NCBI RefSeq assembly: GCF_001854865.1
Contig: NZ_MDDW01000005.1
Location: forward strand, 162,035-177,479
Direction of reading: 5' to 3'
From: Rhizobium sp. LCM 4573
GTDB taxonomy: Bacteria > Pseudomonadota > Alphaproteobacteria > Rhizobiales > Rhizobiaceae
Length of the DNA stretch: 15,445 nt
Shown here in pieces: positions 7,615-13,304 of the stretch (position 1 is the first letter of the stretch; each line of letters begins with the position of its first letter). A program made the position numbers and the translations under genes. A model generated the notes under the pieces. The model was not told where the DNA came from. It searched no databases and was given only the letters and a program-made list of their open reading frames with translations.

Positions 7615-9700
7615 AATCGACACCTCCGTTCTGATACCGGTTTTCGCGGGCCTTGTTGCTCTCCTGAACCACCGTCACGGCAATATCCTGGCTTTCTGCC
7701 CGGATGGTCGGCCGGAACATCGGCCCTTCCTCTCCGATGACGCGAAGCACTACCTCCTGACGCGCGGGCGCGCTGGTCGCCGCCGGCGAAAGATTGCTGT
7801 TTGCGGCACGAAGCTGATGGTTCGGAACGACCTGCTCGCCGCCCTTGAACCGAACGAGTTCCGGGCCTTCCTCACCCACGATTGCCATGCCGGCACGAGC
7901 GGATGCGGTGCCCGAGGCGTATAGGCCAACCGAAGGCGCCGGCGGGAAGTAGCTAGTGCCACGCCCACCGCCAAACAGACCGCCAAAAATTGAGCTGAGA
8001 AACCCTCCGCCACCGCCGCCACCAATACCGGATGATGCGGAGTTCACCTTGAAGAGGGCATCCATTACCTCGTTCAGCAGCTTGTCCGTGATGCGATCGA
8101 GGACATTCAGCGCAGCTTTACCGAAACTGGACCAGAAGCCCTCACCGTTCTTGAGCCCGTTCCGAAGGTCGTTGACGAAGCCTGCAGTCGTTTCCTTGGC
8201 GAAATCAAGCGCCTCTTTGGCCTTCTTCGTCGCGAGCTCGGTGGCCGCCATCTGACCCGCGAGACCTGACAGCTCCGCGCGCTGAGCAGCCGTCAGGTTG
8301 ATGCCCCTCTGCTGTGTCTGGTTCAGCAGATCGGTTTCGTACTTGAGCTTGAGAGCGGCTTCCTCGGTCATGCCGAGGGCGGCTTCCTCTGCCTTCAGCG
8401 AGGCAATACGACGGTTTGCGCCATCGACGATATCCGAATACTTCTCTGCTTCGGTTTTGCCGCCCTTCTTCTTCGATTTTTCATCGACTTCCGTCAGGCT
8501 CTTAGCAAGTTCCTTGAGCTTAGCGGAGGCGGCAGATGCACCATTGCTGATCGCCGCACCGATATCCCCGAGGTAGTCATGGTTCAGCGCATCCGCGACC
8601 GCCTTGTTGCGCGCCGCAACACCTTCGGAAAGGTCGGAGGCATACGAGTTTTCGAACTGTCCAAAATCAACAGAGCCAATTTCGCCAATCTGAAAGCCGC
8701 CCGGAAGATTGGCCAATGCACCATTTACGCTCTGGATGAGCTGATTGAGCAGGCCCGAAGCAGCGTTGATCATCTTCTCCATGGCGGAGATGGCCGCATT
8801 TGCCGCCCCGACGGCAGCGGCGCCAACGATGTTCGGGAACTGGTTCCACACGAACTTGATGTCTTCGAAGGCAGCGACGAACGAGCCAATGACAAGGTTC
8901 ACGCCGGTCTTTGCCGCGCCGACGATGTCTACTCCGAAGATCTTCGTCAGCTCGTCCCGGAATATGCTGGCGGCAGCAACGGCGGCCGTGATCCCGGCTA
9001 CGAAGGCAATCGCCGGGTTAGCTGCGGCGAAGGATGCCGCGAGACCGAGTGCGGCGACCGATAGACGGCCAAGGAGCGCGATAAGCTGCACAGTGCCGCC
9101 GATGATGGCGGGAGCATAGAGAAGCGCCAGGCCAGCAGCCGCGGCGGCAGCGTAAGGCGCAATCGTCTGGAGAACGTCGGCAAGCCCATTCAAGGCTGCC
9201 GCGGCAAGACCAGACCAATCGACCAACTGCAAGCCAGCAGCGGCCACAGCAGTGAGGGCGATCGATACCAGCGTTACCGGAGATAGCAGAGAGGCGAAAG
9301 CCGCCGCGAAGACCGATGAAGCCTTAGCTCCGCCCTGCATCGCCATTTCCATCTGGCCGGCGATCTGTGTACCCTGCTGGAGCGCGATCAGCAGCGGGTT
9401 CATGCCCATGGCGGCCGTCACTGCAACATCTTGCGCTTGCGCCGCCAGCCCCGACATGCTGCCACCCATACGACGAGCATTGTCATTCATGGCGACGGCT
9501 TGCGCCTTTGCCGCAGTTGCCGCCTTCTGAAATCCTCCCGCAGCGGATGCTGCCACGGCTCCAGCATTCTTCGTGGATGCCGACAGGCCATCAGCCGCCA
9601 CATCCGCTGCCTTCGCCGCATTGGTGAGCCTGGTCAGTTCGGATGTCGCCCGGTCAGCACCTTTGCTGCGAATTTCGATCCCCAGTGAGGCGACGTCCAT
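7607..9700 (-). CDS. H: Tail tape measure protein
   Basis: A 697-residue tape measure protein. Seen: a helical N-terminus with many Ala; NPLLIALQQGTQIAGQM at 101-117, a hallmark of the lambda gpH-type tape measure N-terminal domain; two hydrophobic Ala/Gly-rich stretches (about 129-215 and 216-275) suited to membrane insertion during DNA injection; a Lys/Glu-rich helical rod (about 390-510); a glycine run (560-566); and GEEGPELVRFKGGEQVVPNH at 609-628, a common C-terminal motif. Known: the rod sets tail length and is chaperoned by the gpG/gpGT pair. The ATG at 9700 is preferred to the TTG at 9706; only a weak AAGG lies upstream. Unlike other junctions, it is separated from the chaperone gene by about 800 bases holding the opposite-strand HNH gene. 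Confidence 0.93.
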   Translation of the reverse strand: MDVASLGIEIRSKGADRATSELTRLTNAAKAADVAADGLSASTKNAGAVAASAAGGFQKAATAAKAQAVAMNDNARRMGGSMSGLAAQAQDVAVTAAMGMNPLLIALQQGTQIAGQMEMAMQGGAKASSVFAAAFASLLSPVTLVSIALTAVAAAGLQLVDWSGLAAAALNGLADVLQTIAPYAAAAAAGLALLYAPAIIGGTVQLIALLGRLSVAALGLAASFAAANPAIAFVAGITAAVAAASIFRDELTKIFGVDIVGAAKTGVNLVIGSFVAAFEDIKFVWNQFPNIVGAAAVGAANAAISAMEKMINAASGLLNQLIQSVNGALANLPGGFQIGEIGSVDFGQFENSYASDLSEGVAARNKAVADALNHDYLGDIGAAISNGASAASAKLKELAKSLTEVDEKSKKKGGKTEAEKYSDIVDGANRRIASLKAEEAALGMTEEAALKLKYETDLLNQTQQRGINLTAAQRAELSGLAGQMAATELATKKAKEALDFAKETTAGFVNDLRNGLKNGEGFWSSFGKAALNVLDRITDKLLNEVMDALFKVNSASSGIGGGGGGGFLSSIFGGLFGGGRGTSYFPPAPSVGLYASGTASARAGMAIVGEEGPELVRFKGGEQVVPNHQLRAANSNLSPAATSAPARQEVVLRVIGEEGPMFRPTIRAESQDIAVTVVQESNKARENRYQNGGVDYG

Positions 9701-9710
9701 GCTCAATACC

Positions 9711-9739
9711 TTGTTTCTAAAGGGATTGGAGCATATAAA
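9711..9739 (+). promoter_or_regulatory. Candidate promoter of the HNH gene
   Basis: TTGTTT (9711-9716) and TATAAA (9734-9739) are 17 bases apart, a good sigma-70-type spacing with a strong -10 and a weak -35. Transcription would start near 9746, exactly at the foot of the leader hairpin. Prediction only; it overlaps the tape measure gene's leader on the other strand. Confidence 0.45.
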
Positions 9740-9745
9740 CGAGCA

Positions 9746-9779
9746 AGGCCGTCGGGTGCTGGTAACACCGCAACGGCCT
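9746..9779 (+). other. 5' leader hairpin of the HNH mRNA
   Basis: AGGCCGT (9746-9752) pairs with ACGGCCT (9773-9779), and inside it GGTG (9755-9758) pairs with CACC (9766-9769) across the loop CTGGTAA, with a small internal loop. No U-run follows in either direction, so it is a poor terminator. If the candidate promoter is right it sits at the very 5' end of the HNH transcript, 19 bases before the GGAGG site, and could stabilise or control that mRNA. Confidence 0.55.
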
Positions 9780-9808
9780 CTAACCAGCCAACCTTGTCGG
9801 AGGTCAAC

Positions 9809-10519
9809 GTGGCTAATTCTCGTCTATGCTCGATTCCCAGCTGTTGCAAGAAGCACTATGGCAACGGCTTCTGCGTTGCCCATTACACTCGCCACCGTCG
9901 TTATGGTGACCCTCTGATTGGCGGAGAGACGATTAAGGCCCCGCCACCCGTCACTTGCACCGTTCCCGGTTGCGGCAAGAAAGCTCGCGGCCACGGCCTT
10001 TGCCAAAGCCATTACATGCGCCAGCGCCGCACCGGAGACCCGCTCGGCAGCAATAGGCGTGAAGCCAAGTTGCTAAAGTGGATCAGGGATCACGCGGAAT
10101 ACGACGGCGATGGATGCCTAACGTGGCCCTTTCATAAGCACCCGGTAGCACCTGGCGATACCTACATCGAAGGCCGGAAGGCGAAGGCTACCCGTATCAT
10201 GTGCGAAATCGCGCATGGCCCTGCCCCATCGCCCGACCACGAGACTGCCCACAGCTGCGGTATGGCCCATGAGTGGTGCATCCATCCGCAGCATTTGCGA
10301 TGGGACACTCACAAGGGCAACCACGAAGACCGCATCGAACACGGCACATCGAACCGTGGCGAGCATAACGGACGAGCTAAGCTTACCGCCGCAGACGTCC
10401 GCGCTATCCGTGAACTGCGGGGCAAAGCAACCCAAGAAGACATAGCCGATCGCTTCAACGTCTCACGGCGGACAATTGGTGACATATACAATGGTCGCCG
10501 TTGGGCTTGGTTGGACTAG
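9809..10519 (+). CDS. Free-standing HNH homing endonuclease with paired zinc modules
   Basis: A 236-residue DNA endonuclease. Seen, in order: two similar zinc modules with identical spacing, C7-x4-C12-x9-C22-x2-H25 and C50-x4-C55-x9-C65-x2-H68, each followed by an R-rich YGDPL or TGDPL phrase; an HNH_3-type nuclease core (AHSCGMAHEWCIHPQHLRWD, about 147-166, then HKGNHEDR), where His159 stands where Asn is usual; and a C-terminal helix-turn-helix (about 190-235, KLTAADVRAIRE...EDIADRFNVSRRTIGDI) for target recognition. Known: such genes spread by cutting alleles that lack them. The GTG at 9809 is chosen because GGAGGT lies 4 bases upstream; the TTG at 9794 lacks a site. It lies opposite to all neighbours, its stop overlaps the chaperone's stop by 4 bases, and the tail transcript must cross it in antisense. 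Confidence 0.9.
   Translation: MANSRLCSIPSCCKKHYGNGFCVAHYTRHRRYGDPLIGGETIKAPPPVTCTVPGCGKKARGHGLCQSHYMRQRRTGDPLGSNRREAKLLKWIRDHAEYDGDGCLTWPFHKHPVAPGDTYIEGRKAKATRIMCEIAHGPAPSPDHETAHSCGMAHEWCIHPQHLRWDTHKGNHEDRIEHGTSNRGEHNGRAKLTAADVRAIRELRGKATQEDIADRFNVSRRTIGDIYNGRRWAWLD
10516..10519. other. Shared CTAG double stop
   Basis: The palindrome CTAG supplies TAG to the HNH gene (10517-10519) and TAG to the chaperone extension on the minus strand (10518-10516). No terminator is visible, so transcripts from either side probably continue into the other gene in antisense. Confidence 0.85.
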
Positions 10520-11285
10520 CCCTTCCCCGGCTTTTCATTCGCCACTCGCTGCGCCTCGCGCTCCTTGGAAAGAGCATCGAGGTATGCGTCGTCCATATCG
10601 GTGATGATGGTGATTTCCTCTCGGAGGAGGATTTCTCCGGTAAGACGGGACCAAGAGGCGATCTCGGCATAGGTGAGCGGCTGGGGTCCGTTCATTCCCT
10701 GCGGGCGGCGCCGGTTGAGCAGCCAGAACGCCGCCCACAGGCTTTCACCCTCTTCCGGTATCTCCGGCTCCTGGATCAGTTCATCGCGGCCAAAGCGCTC
10801 GTACATCTCTCGCTTGGAGACGATGTCCTTTCCATCTCGGCCCCGGTCGAGTTCATATCCAGGGGTGTTGAACTCGACCGTGATGGAGACCGCCTGAGTT
10901 AAGCGGTCTCCGAGAGTGCGAAAAAAGCCGCTTCGTCTCCGAGAGCAACGTCGATCTGCTTGGCGAGCGCCGGCACCGCGAGCAGCTTGCGCTTGTTCGC
11001 TTCGGTGCAGGCCGGTTTCTTGTCGCCGCCCAGATTGGCATCGCCGGAGAAGGTCCATGACACGATGGCCGCCGAAAGGAGAGCGATGGTGTTGTCATCG
11101 ATCTTCTCGGCGGTGACCGTGTTCCGGCCGCCCTTGAGCGCCTTGTTCTTCAACTGGCGCTCGACGGCCTTCACCTCATCGCTTTCGAGACTGCGAAGTT
11201 CGACAGTGACGCCCAGGTTTTCGCCGGTCGCCGGATGCTTGAGGTCAAGCGTGATGGTATTCGGCTGGAGGGTAAGAAGGTCCAC
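10516..11285 (-). CDS. Frameshifted tail assembly chaperone (gpGT-like fusion)
   Basis: A 256-residue fusion made by a -1 ribosomal frameshift: 122 residues in the first frame (to Phe121-Phe122), then 134 residues in the -1 frame starting RTLGDRLTQAVSITVEFN. Seen: the second frame (re-read from 10920 to 10516) has no ATG, GTG or TTG near its beginning and no ribosome site, the first in-frame ATG being deep inside (MYERFGRD), so it is best explained as an extension. It contains LWAAFWLLNRRRPQG and LTYAEIASWSRLTGEILL, then an acidic/basic helical end. Known: lambda G and GT act together, the T part binding tube subunits while they coat the tape measure. Slippage at 10920-10926 is described separately. 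Confidence 0.85.
10871..10926 (-). promoter_or_regulatory. Programmed -1 frameshift signal (slippery site, hairpin, possible pseudoknot)
   Basis: Reading the minus strand: slippery heptamer T TTT TTC at 10926-10920, in phase with the first frame (GCT TTT TTC GCA); spacer of 8 bases (10919-10912); a perfect 9-bp stem GGAGACCGC (10911-10903) with GCGGTCTCC (10893-10885); loop TTAACTCAG containing the zero-frame TAA (10901-10899). AACTC of the loop (10900-10896) is complementary to GAGTT downstream (10875-10871), so an H-type pseudoknot with 9- and 5-bp stems is possible. Geometry matches known -1 signals; the pseudoknot is inferred. Confidence 0.85.
10899..11285 (-). CDS. G: Tail assembly chaperone (gpG-like, unshifted product)
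   Basis: A 128-residue protein, product of normal termination at the TAA inside the frameshift loop. Seen: beta-rich start MDLLTLQPNTITLDLKHPAT, then a helical middle (SLESDEVKAVERQLKNKALK) and helical end (KRKLLAVPALAKQIDVALGD). Position between the tube and tape measure genes and the frameshift into a second frame identify it as the lambda G counterpart. Known: G is made in excess over GT and coats the tape measure before tube assembly. The start is a GTG at 11285 with GAGGTG about 5 bases upstream, fused to the previous gene's stop (TGAGGTGATCCGTG). Low sequence conservation in this family means recognition is by context. Confidence 0.87.
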   Translation of the reverse strand: MDLLTLQPNTITLDLKHPATGENLGVTVELRSLESDEVKAVERQLKNKALKGGRNTVTAEKIDDNTIALLSAAIVSWTFSGDANLGGDKKPACTEANKRKLLAVPALAKQIDVALGDEAAFFALSETA

Positions 11286-11293
11286 GGATCACC

Positions 11294-11782
11294 TCAGGGC
11301 GTTTCGACAGGGGCAATGAAGAGCGGGCGCTGATCGGTGAAGGCCACGGTGTAGCTTTCCCGGATGAAATCGTCGGTGCTTCCGCCGAGAAGCTGAGGAC
11401 CGGATACCGGCCCAGCCGCATACATGATCGTATTCGACCATTCCGGGCCGGGTGCGTCCGCATATTCTATCTTGACCGCATAGTTGAACTTGGTTCCCGC
11501 GGCCGCCCGCATGGCGATCTGACCGGGGTCATCGAAGATGCGAGCAACCTCGATCGACAGCTCGCCGGCATCCTCAACTCCCTTGGCCTTCGAGGTCACT
11601 TCCGTGTCCAAGGTGTTGTAGGAGACGATGTTCGGCGCGGCGCCATAGTCGCCCAGGTTGCCGACCGAGCCGACGGGCGTGAAGGTAAGCGCACCGAAAC
11701 CCGCGGCGTTGAGCGGAAGCGTGACGGGAGCGGTGCTGATCGACACCAACGCCCCTTGAAGTGTGGTCTTGATACCAGCCAT
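11294..11782 (-). CDS. Major tail tube protein
   Basis: A 162-residue protein beginning MAGIKTTLQGALVSISTAP. It is beta-rich, with segments such as YGAAPNIVSYNTLDTEVTSK and GELSIEVARIFDDPGQ that look like tube proteins of the lambda gpV/HK97 gp6 fold, and an aromatic C-terminal part (IRESYTVAFTDQRPLFIAPV). Known: hexamers stack to form the tail tube around the tape measure. The order terminator, tube, chaperones, tape measure is the canonical siphophage order and supports the call. The ATG at 11782 has GGAG upstream and follows the terminator gene's TAA after one base; a reading from 11806 would start inside that gene. Confidence 0.87.
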   Translation of the reverse strand: MAGIKTTLQGALVSISTAPVTLPLNAAGFGALTFTPVGSVGNLGDYGAAPNIVSYNTLDTEVTSKAKGVEDAGELSIEVARIFDDPGQIAMRAAAGTKFNYAVKIEYADAPGPEWSNTIMYAAGPVSGPQLLGGSTDDFIRESYTVAFTDQRPLFIAPVETP

Positions 11783-11783
11783 G

Positions 11784-12209
11784 TTAGTTCTCCGGGGTGA
11801 ATGCAAAGTACGGGATGGAGACGGGAACCCTCATCCGGTCCACGTCTTTGAGTGGGCTTGCTGCCCAGGGCTCGCTGCTGATCGTGATCTTCACGCCAGA
11901 GGCGAATAGGGTTTGGTTCTTGAAGCGGTCGATGATCTGCCCGGCGACCTCGAGGGCTTCGGTCAGCCCGATACCGAGCGGCCACATCACCGACGCCTGC
12001 ATGATGCCCCGCTTCTGCTGCGGATCGTCACCCATCGTGATCTGACGGGTTTGGTTGGGCAGGAAGGTGAGTTCGATGAACTTGCCCGGCTTCGTCTGGC
12101 CTGAGGCCGGGAACGTGACGTTCGGTCCAGCGATCGGCAGGATGTTCGGTATGGTGCGCAAATGCGTTGCCAGCGCACTGAAGATGATTGCGTCCGTGCC
12201 CGTCGGCAT
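11784..12209 (-). CDS. Tail terminator / tail completion protein
   Basis: A 141-residue protein directly before the tube gene, the slot of lambda gpU. Seen: helical start (DAIIFSALATHLRTI), then FIELTFLPNQTRQITMGDD, a QQKRGIMQASVMWPLGIGL strand pair, a second helix (EALEVAGQIIDRFKNQTLF) and a final strand (RMRVPVSIPYFAF). This alpha-beta layout and the phrase around the R-G-x-x-Q strand match the DUF4128/phage tail terminator-like family. Known: the hexameric terminator caps the finished tail and joins the head. The ATG at 12209 overlaps the previous gene's stop by one base (TAATG), with GAGGA about 10 bases upstream. Confidence 0.8.
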   Translation of the reverse strand: MPTGTDAIIFSALATHLRTIPNILPIAGPNVTFPASGQTKPGKFIELTFLPNQTRQITMGDDPQQKRGIMQASVMWPLGIGLTEALEVAGQIIDRFKNQTLFASGVKITISSEPWAASPLKDVDRMRVPVSIPYFAFTPEN

Positions 12210-12475
12210 TAGAAACGGTCCTCGACGACGACTTTCACTTTGCCCCTGAGGGTTTCCCTCAGGATGTCGCCGGTCTTTTTGTCGAAGGCCAGGTTGTCGG
12301 CCTCGGTGCGGACGCAGCGGCGAACTTCTCCTGCCTCCTCATCAGCCATCACGGCATCCCGCACCTTCTCCCCGTCGAGGTAGACGGTGACAATCTTGCG
12401 ATCGCCATTCAGCTTGCACCAATCCGCATAGCCGGGGTCGGCCTTGTCCGAGGAAACCCGCATATGATACTCCAT
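12209..12475 (-). CDS. Small phage protein of the head-tail region, function unknown
   Basis: An 88-residue protein starting MEYHMRVSSDKADPGYADW. Seen: a beta-type pattern with VTVYLDGEKVRDAVMADEEA, GEVRRCVRTEADNLAFD and a basic/hydrophobic end RGKVKVVVEDRF. I associate small proteins of this pattern (YLDG...ADE..GEV) with prophage structural regions, from memory, and do not know a function. Its ATG overlaps, on the opposite strand, the ATG of the plus-strand ORF at 12474 (CCATGG). It is joined to the tail terminator gene by TAATG, so the two are probably co-translated. Confidence 0.75.
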   Translation of the reverse strand: MEYHMRVSSDKADPGYADWCKLNGDRKIVTVYLDGEKVRDAVMADEEAGEVRRCVRTEADNLAFDKKTGDILRETLRGKVKVVVEDRF

Positions 12476-12701
12476 GGGAATGTCTAGAAAGCCGCCCCTA
12501 TCGGACAGCGAGATCTACGAGCGCCTGCACAAGGCACTGAAGCCTTTGACGGGCGTGGAGGGCGAAACCGCCCTCGGGAAGAATTCGTTAAACGCGGCGA
12601 GGCTCGTGCTGACTGGACTGCAGATGTCGTTGCTGAAACGGTCCGAAGAGCTCAAAGACCCAGACGGGCTCTTGTCTCCACAGCCTTCCGATCAACAATG
12701 A
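12474..12701 (+). CDS. Possible small helical protein on the opposite strand
   Basis: A 75-residue (from ATG 12474) or 73-residue (from ATG 12480) ORF. An in-frame TGA at 12465-12467 limits the start to these two ATGs; neither has a good ribosome site. Seen: mostly helical, protein-like sequence (SDSEIYERLHKALKPLTG, ALGKNSLNAARLVLTGLQ, SLLKRSEELKDPDG) with G/C-ending codons. In its favour, it fills a 176-base gap where no minus-strand gene is plausible. Against, no promoter or Shine-Dalgarno site is evident and it overlaps the gp10-like gene's end by 50 bases. Function unknown. Confidence 0.5.
   Translation: MGMSRKPPLSDSEIYERLHKALKPLTGVEGETALGKNSLNAARLVLTGLQMSLLKRSEELKDPDGLLSPQPSDQQ
12558..12575. 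other. G+C-rich hairpin in the gap between phage genes
   Basis: GAGGGCG (12558-12564) pairs perfectly with CGCCCTC (12569-12575) over the 4-base loop AAAC. It lies in the only sizeable stretch of the head-tail operon with no minus-strand gene. No U-run follows on either strand, so it is not a classic terminator; it may be an RNA processing or stabilising element, or simply part of the plus-strand ORF. Confidence 0.45.
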
Positions 12702-13098
12702 TCGGCCAGTTCTGGGCCGCCATGCGGACGAATGCGTCTGCTGGCTGACCATTGGCCCCGTACTCGCGATGTGCCGCATAGGCGGCCGTGTAGCCGAAAT
12801 AGAGGGTATCCCCGATATCAGCTCCGGCTATGACTGCTTCGATCTGGGCGAAGTTGGGAGAGTAGCTCCCACCCTCCACCGGATTTGCGTTCGCCTGGAT
12901 CGTGGGCATCGCCGTGGTCGAAGCCAGCAGCGATGCTCGTAGGAAGCCGGTGTCCACCCTCATTCGGCCGCCCTGCCCGGTCGGCGTCTGCATTTCCTCG
13001 ACGACTTCTTGCGCCGCCTCCTTGAAGATGACCTCGATCGCACCCGGTACTTTGTCAGCCCAGGCGGCAACAGAGGCGCTGAACGAGAGCTTGGCCAT
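12652..13098 (-). CDS. HK97 gp10-like neck / tail completion protein
   Basis: A 148-residue protein. Seen: N-terminal helices (SFSASVAAWADKVPGAIEVI, FKEAAQEVVEEMQTP), MRVDTGFLRASL (the V-D-T-G-x-L-R phrase characteristic of gp10-like/tail completion proteins), and TLYFGYTAAYAAHREYGANG (the A-x-x-H-E-Y-G phrase), followed by DAFVRMAAQNW. These motifs in this order are diagnostic of the family. Known: the protein is needed at the head-tail joint or tail tube completion. The ATG at 13098 shares a base with the previous stop (TGATG) and has GGAAGTG upstream. Its last 50 bases overlap the plus-strand ORF. Confidence 0.85.
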   Translation of the reverse strand: MAKLSFSASVAAWADKVPGAIEVIFKEAAQEVVEEMQTPTGQGGRMRVDTGFLRASLLASTTAMPTIQANANPVEGGSYSPNFAQIEAVIAGADIGDTLYFGYTAAYAAHREYGANGQPADAFVRMAAQNWPIIVDRKAVETRARLGL

Positions 13099-13304
13099 CA
13101 GTTGAACACTTCCGCCTTCAGCTTCCGCAAAACATCATCCTTCGTTTCCGCAAATTGGAACCAGAGAGGGCCCGGCTCCCAAAATCCGCCTCGCGAGTCC
13201 ACGAAAGACTCGCGTTTCGCTTCTCCATACCACCCACCGACAGCGCGTTGGCGTGCCCGGAAATTCCACTCACCTGCTGTATGGTAAAACCAAGGGCTCT
13301 CCAT
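13098..13304 (-). CDS. Small Trp-rich phage protein, function unknown
   Basis: A 68-residue protein beginning MESPWFYHTAGEWNFRARQR, with GGFWEPGPLWFQFAETKDDV and a charged helical end LRKLKAEVF. It is rich in Trp and Phe. No domain recognised. The ATG at 13304 shares its A with the stop of the Mu F-like gene (TGATG), and GGAG lies about 9 bases upstream; its own stop is shared with the gp10-like start. The translational chain suggests a role in the head-tail joint, but that is inference. Confidence 0.68.
   Translation of the reverse strand: MESPWFYHTAGEWNFRARQRAVGGWYGEAKRESFVDSRGGFWEPGPLWFQFAETKDDVLRKLKAEVFN

Noticed and set aside
7950..8030. Glycine-run coding repeat in the tape measure gene as a DNA repeat element
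   Set aside because: It is a simple glycine linker common near the end of tape measure proteins.
9746..9779. Hairpin read as a transcription terminator for the tail operon or HNH gene
   Set aside because: No U-run follows on either strand; it fits better as a leader structure.
9794..9808. TTG at 9794 as the HNH start
   Set aside because: It has no ribosome site and itself contains the GGAGGT that serves the GTG at 9809.
10885..10911. Inverted repeat read as a terminator after the gpG-like gene
   Set aside because: It lacks a U-run and lies at frameshift-stimulator distance from an in-phase slippery site, inside the continuing second frame.
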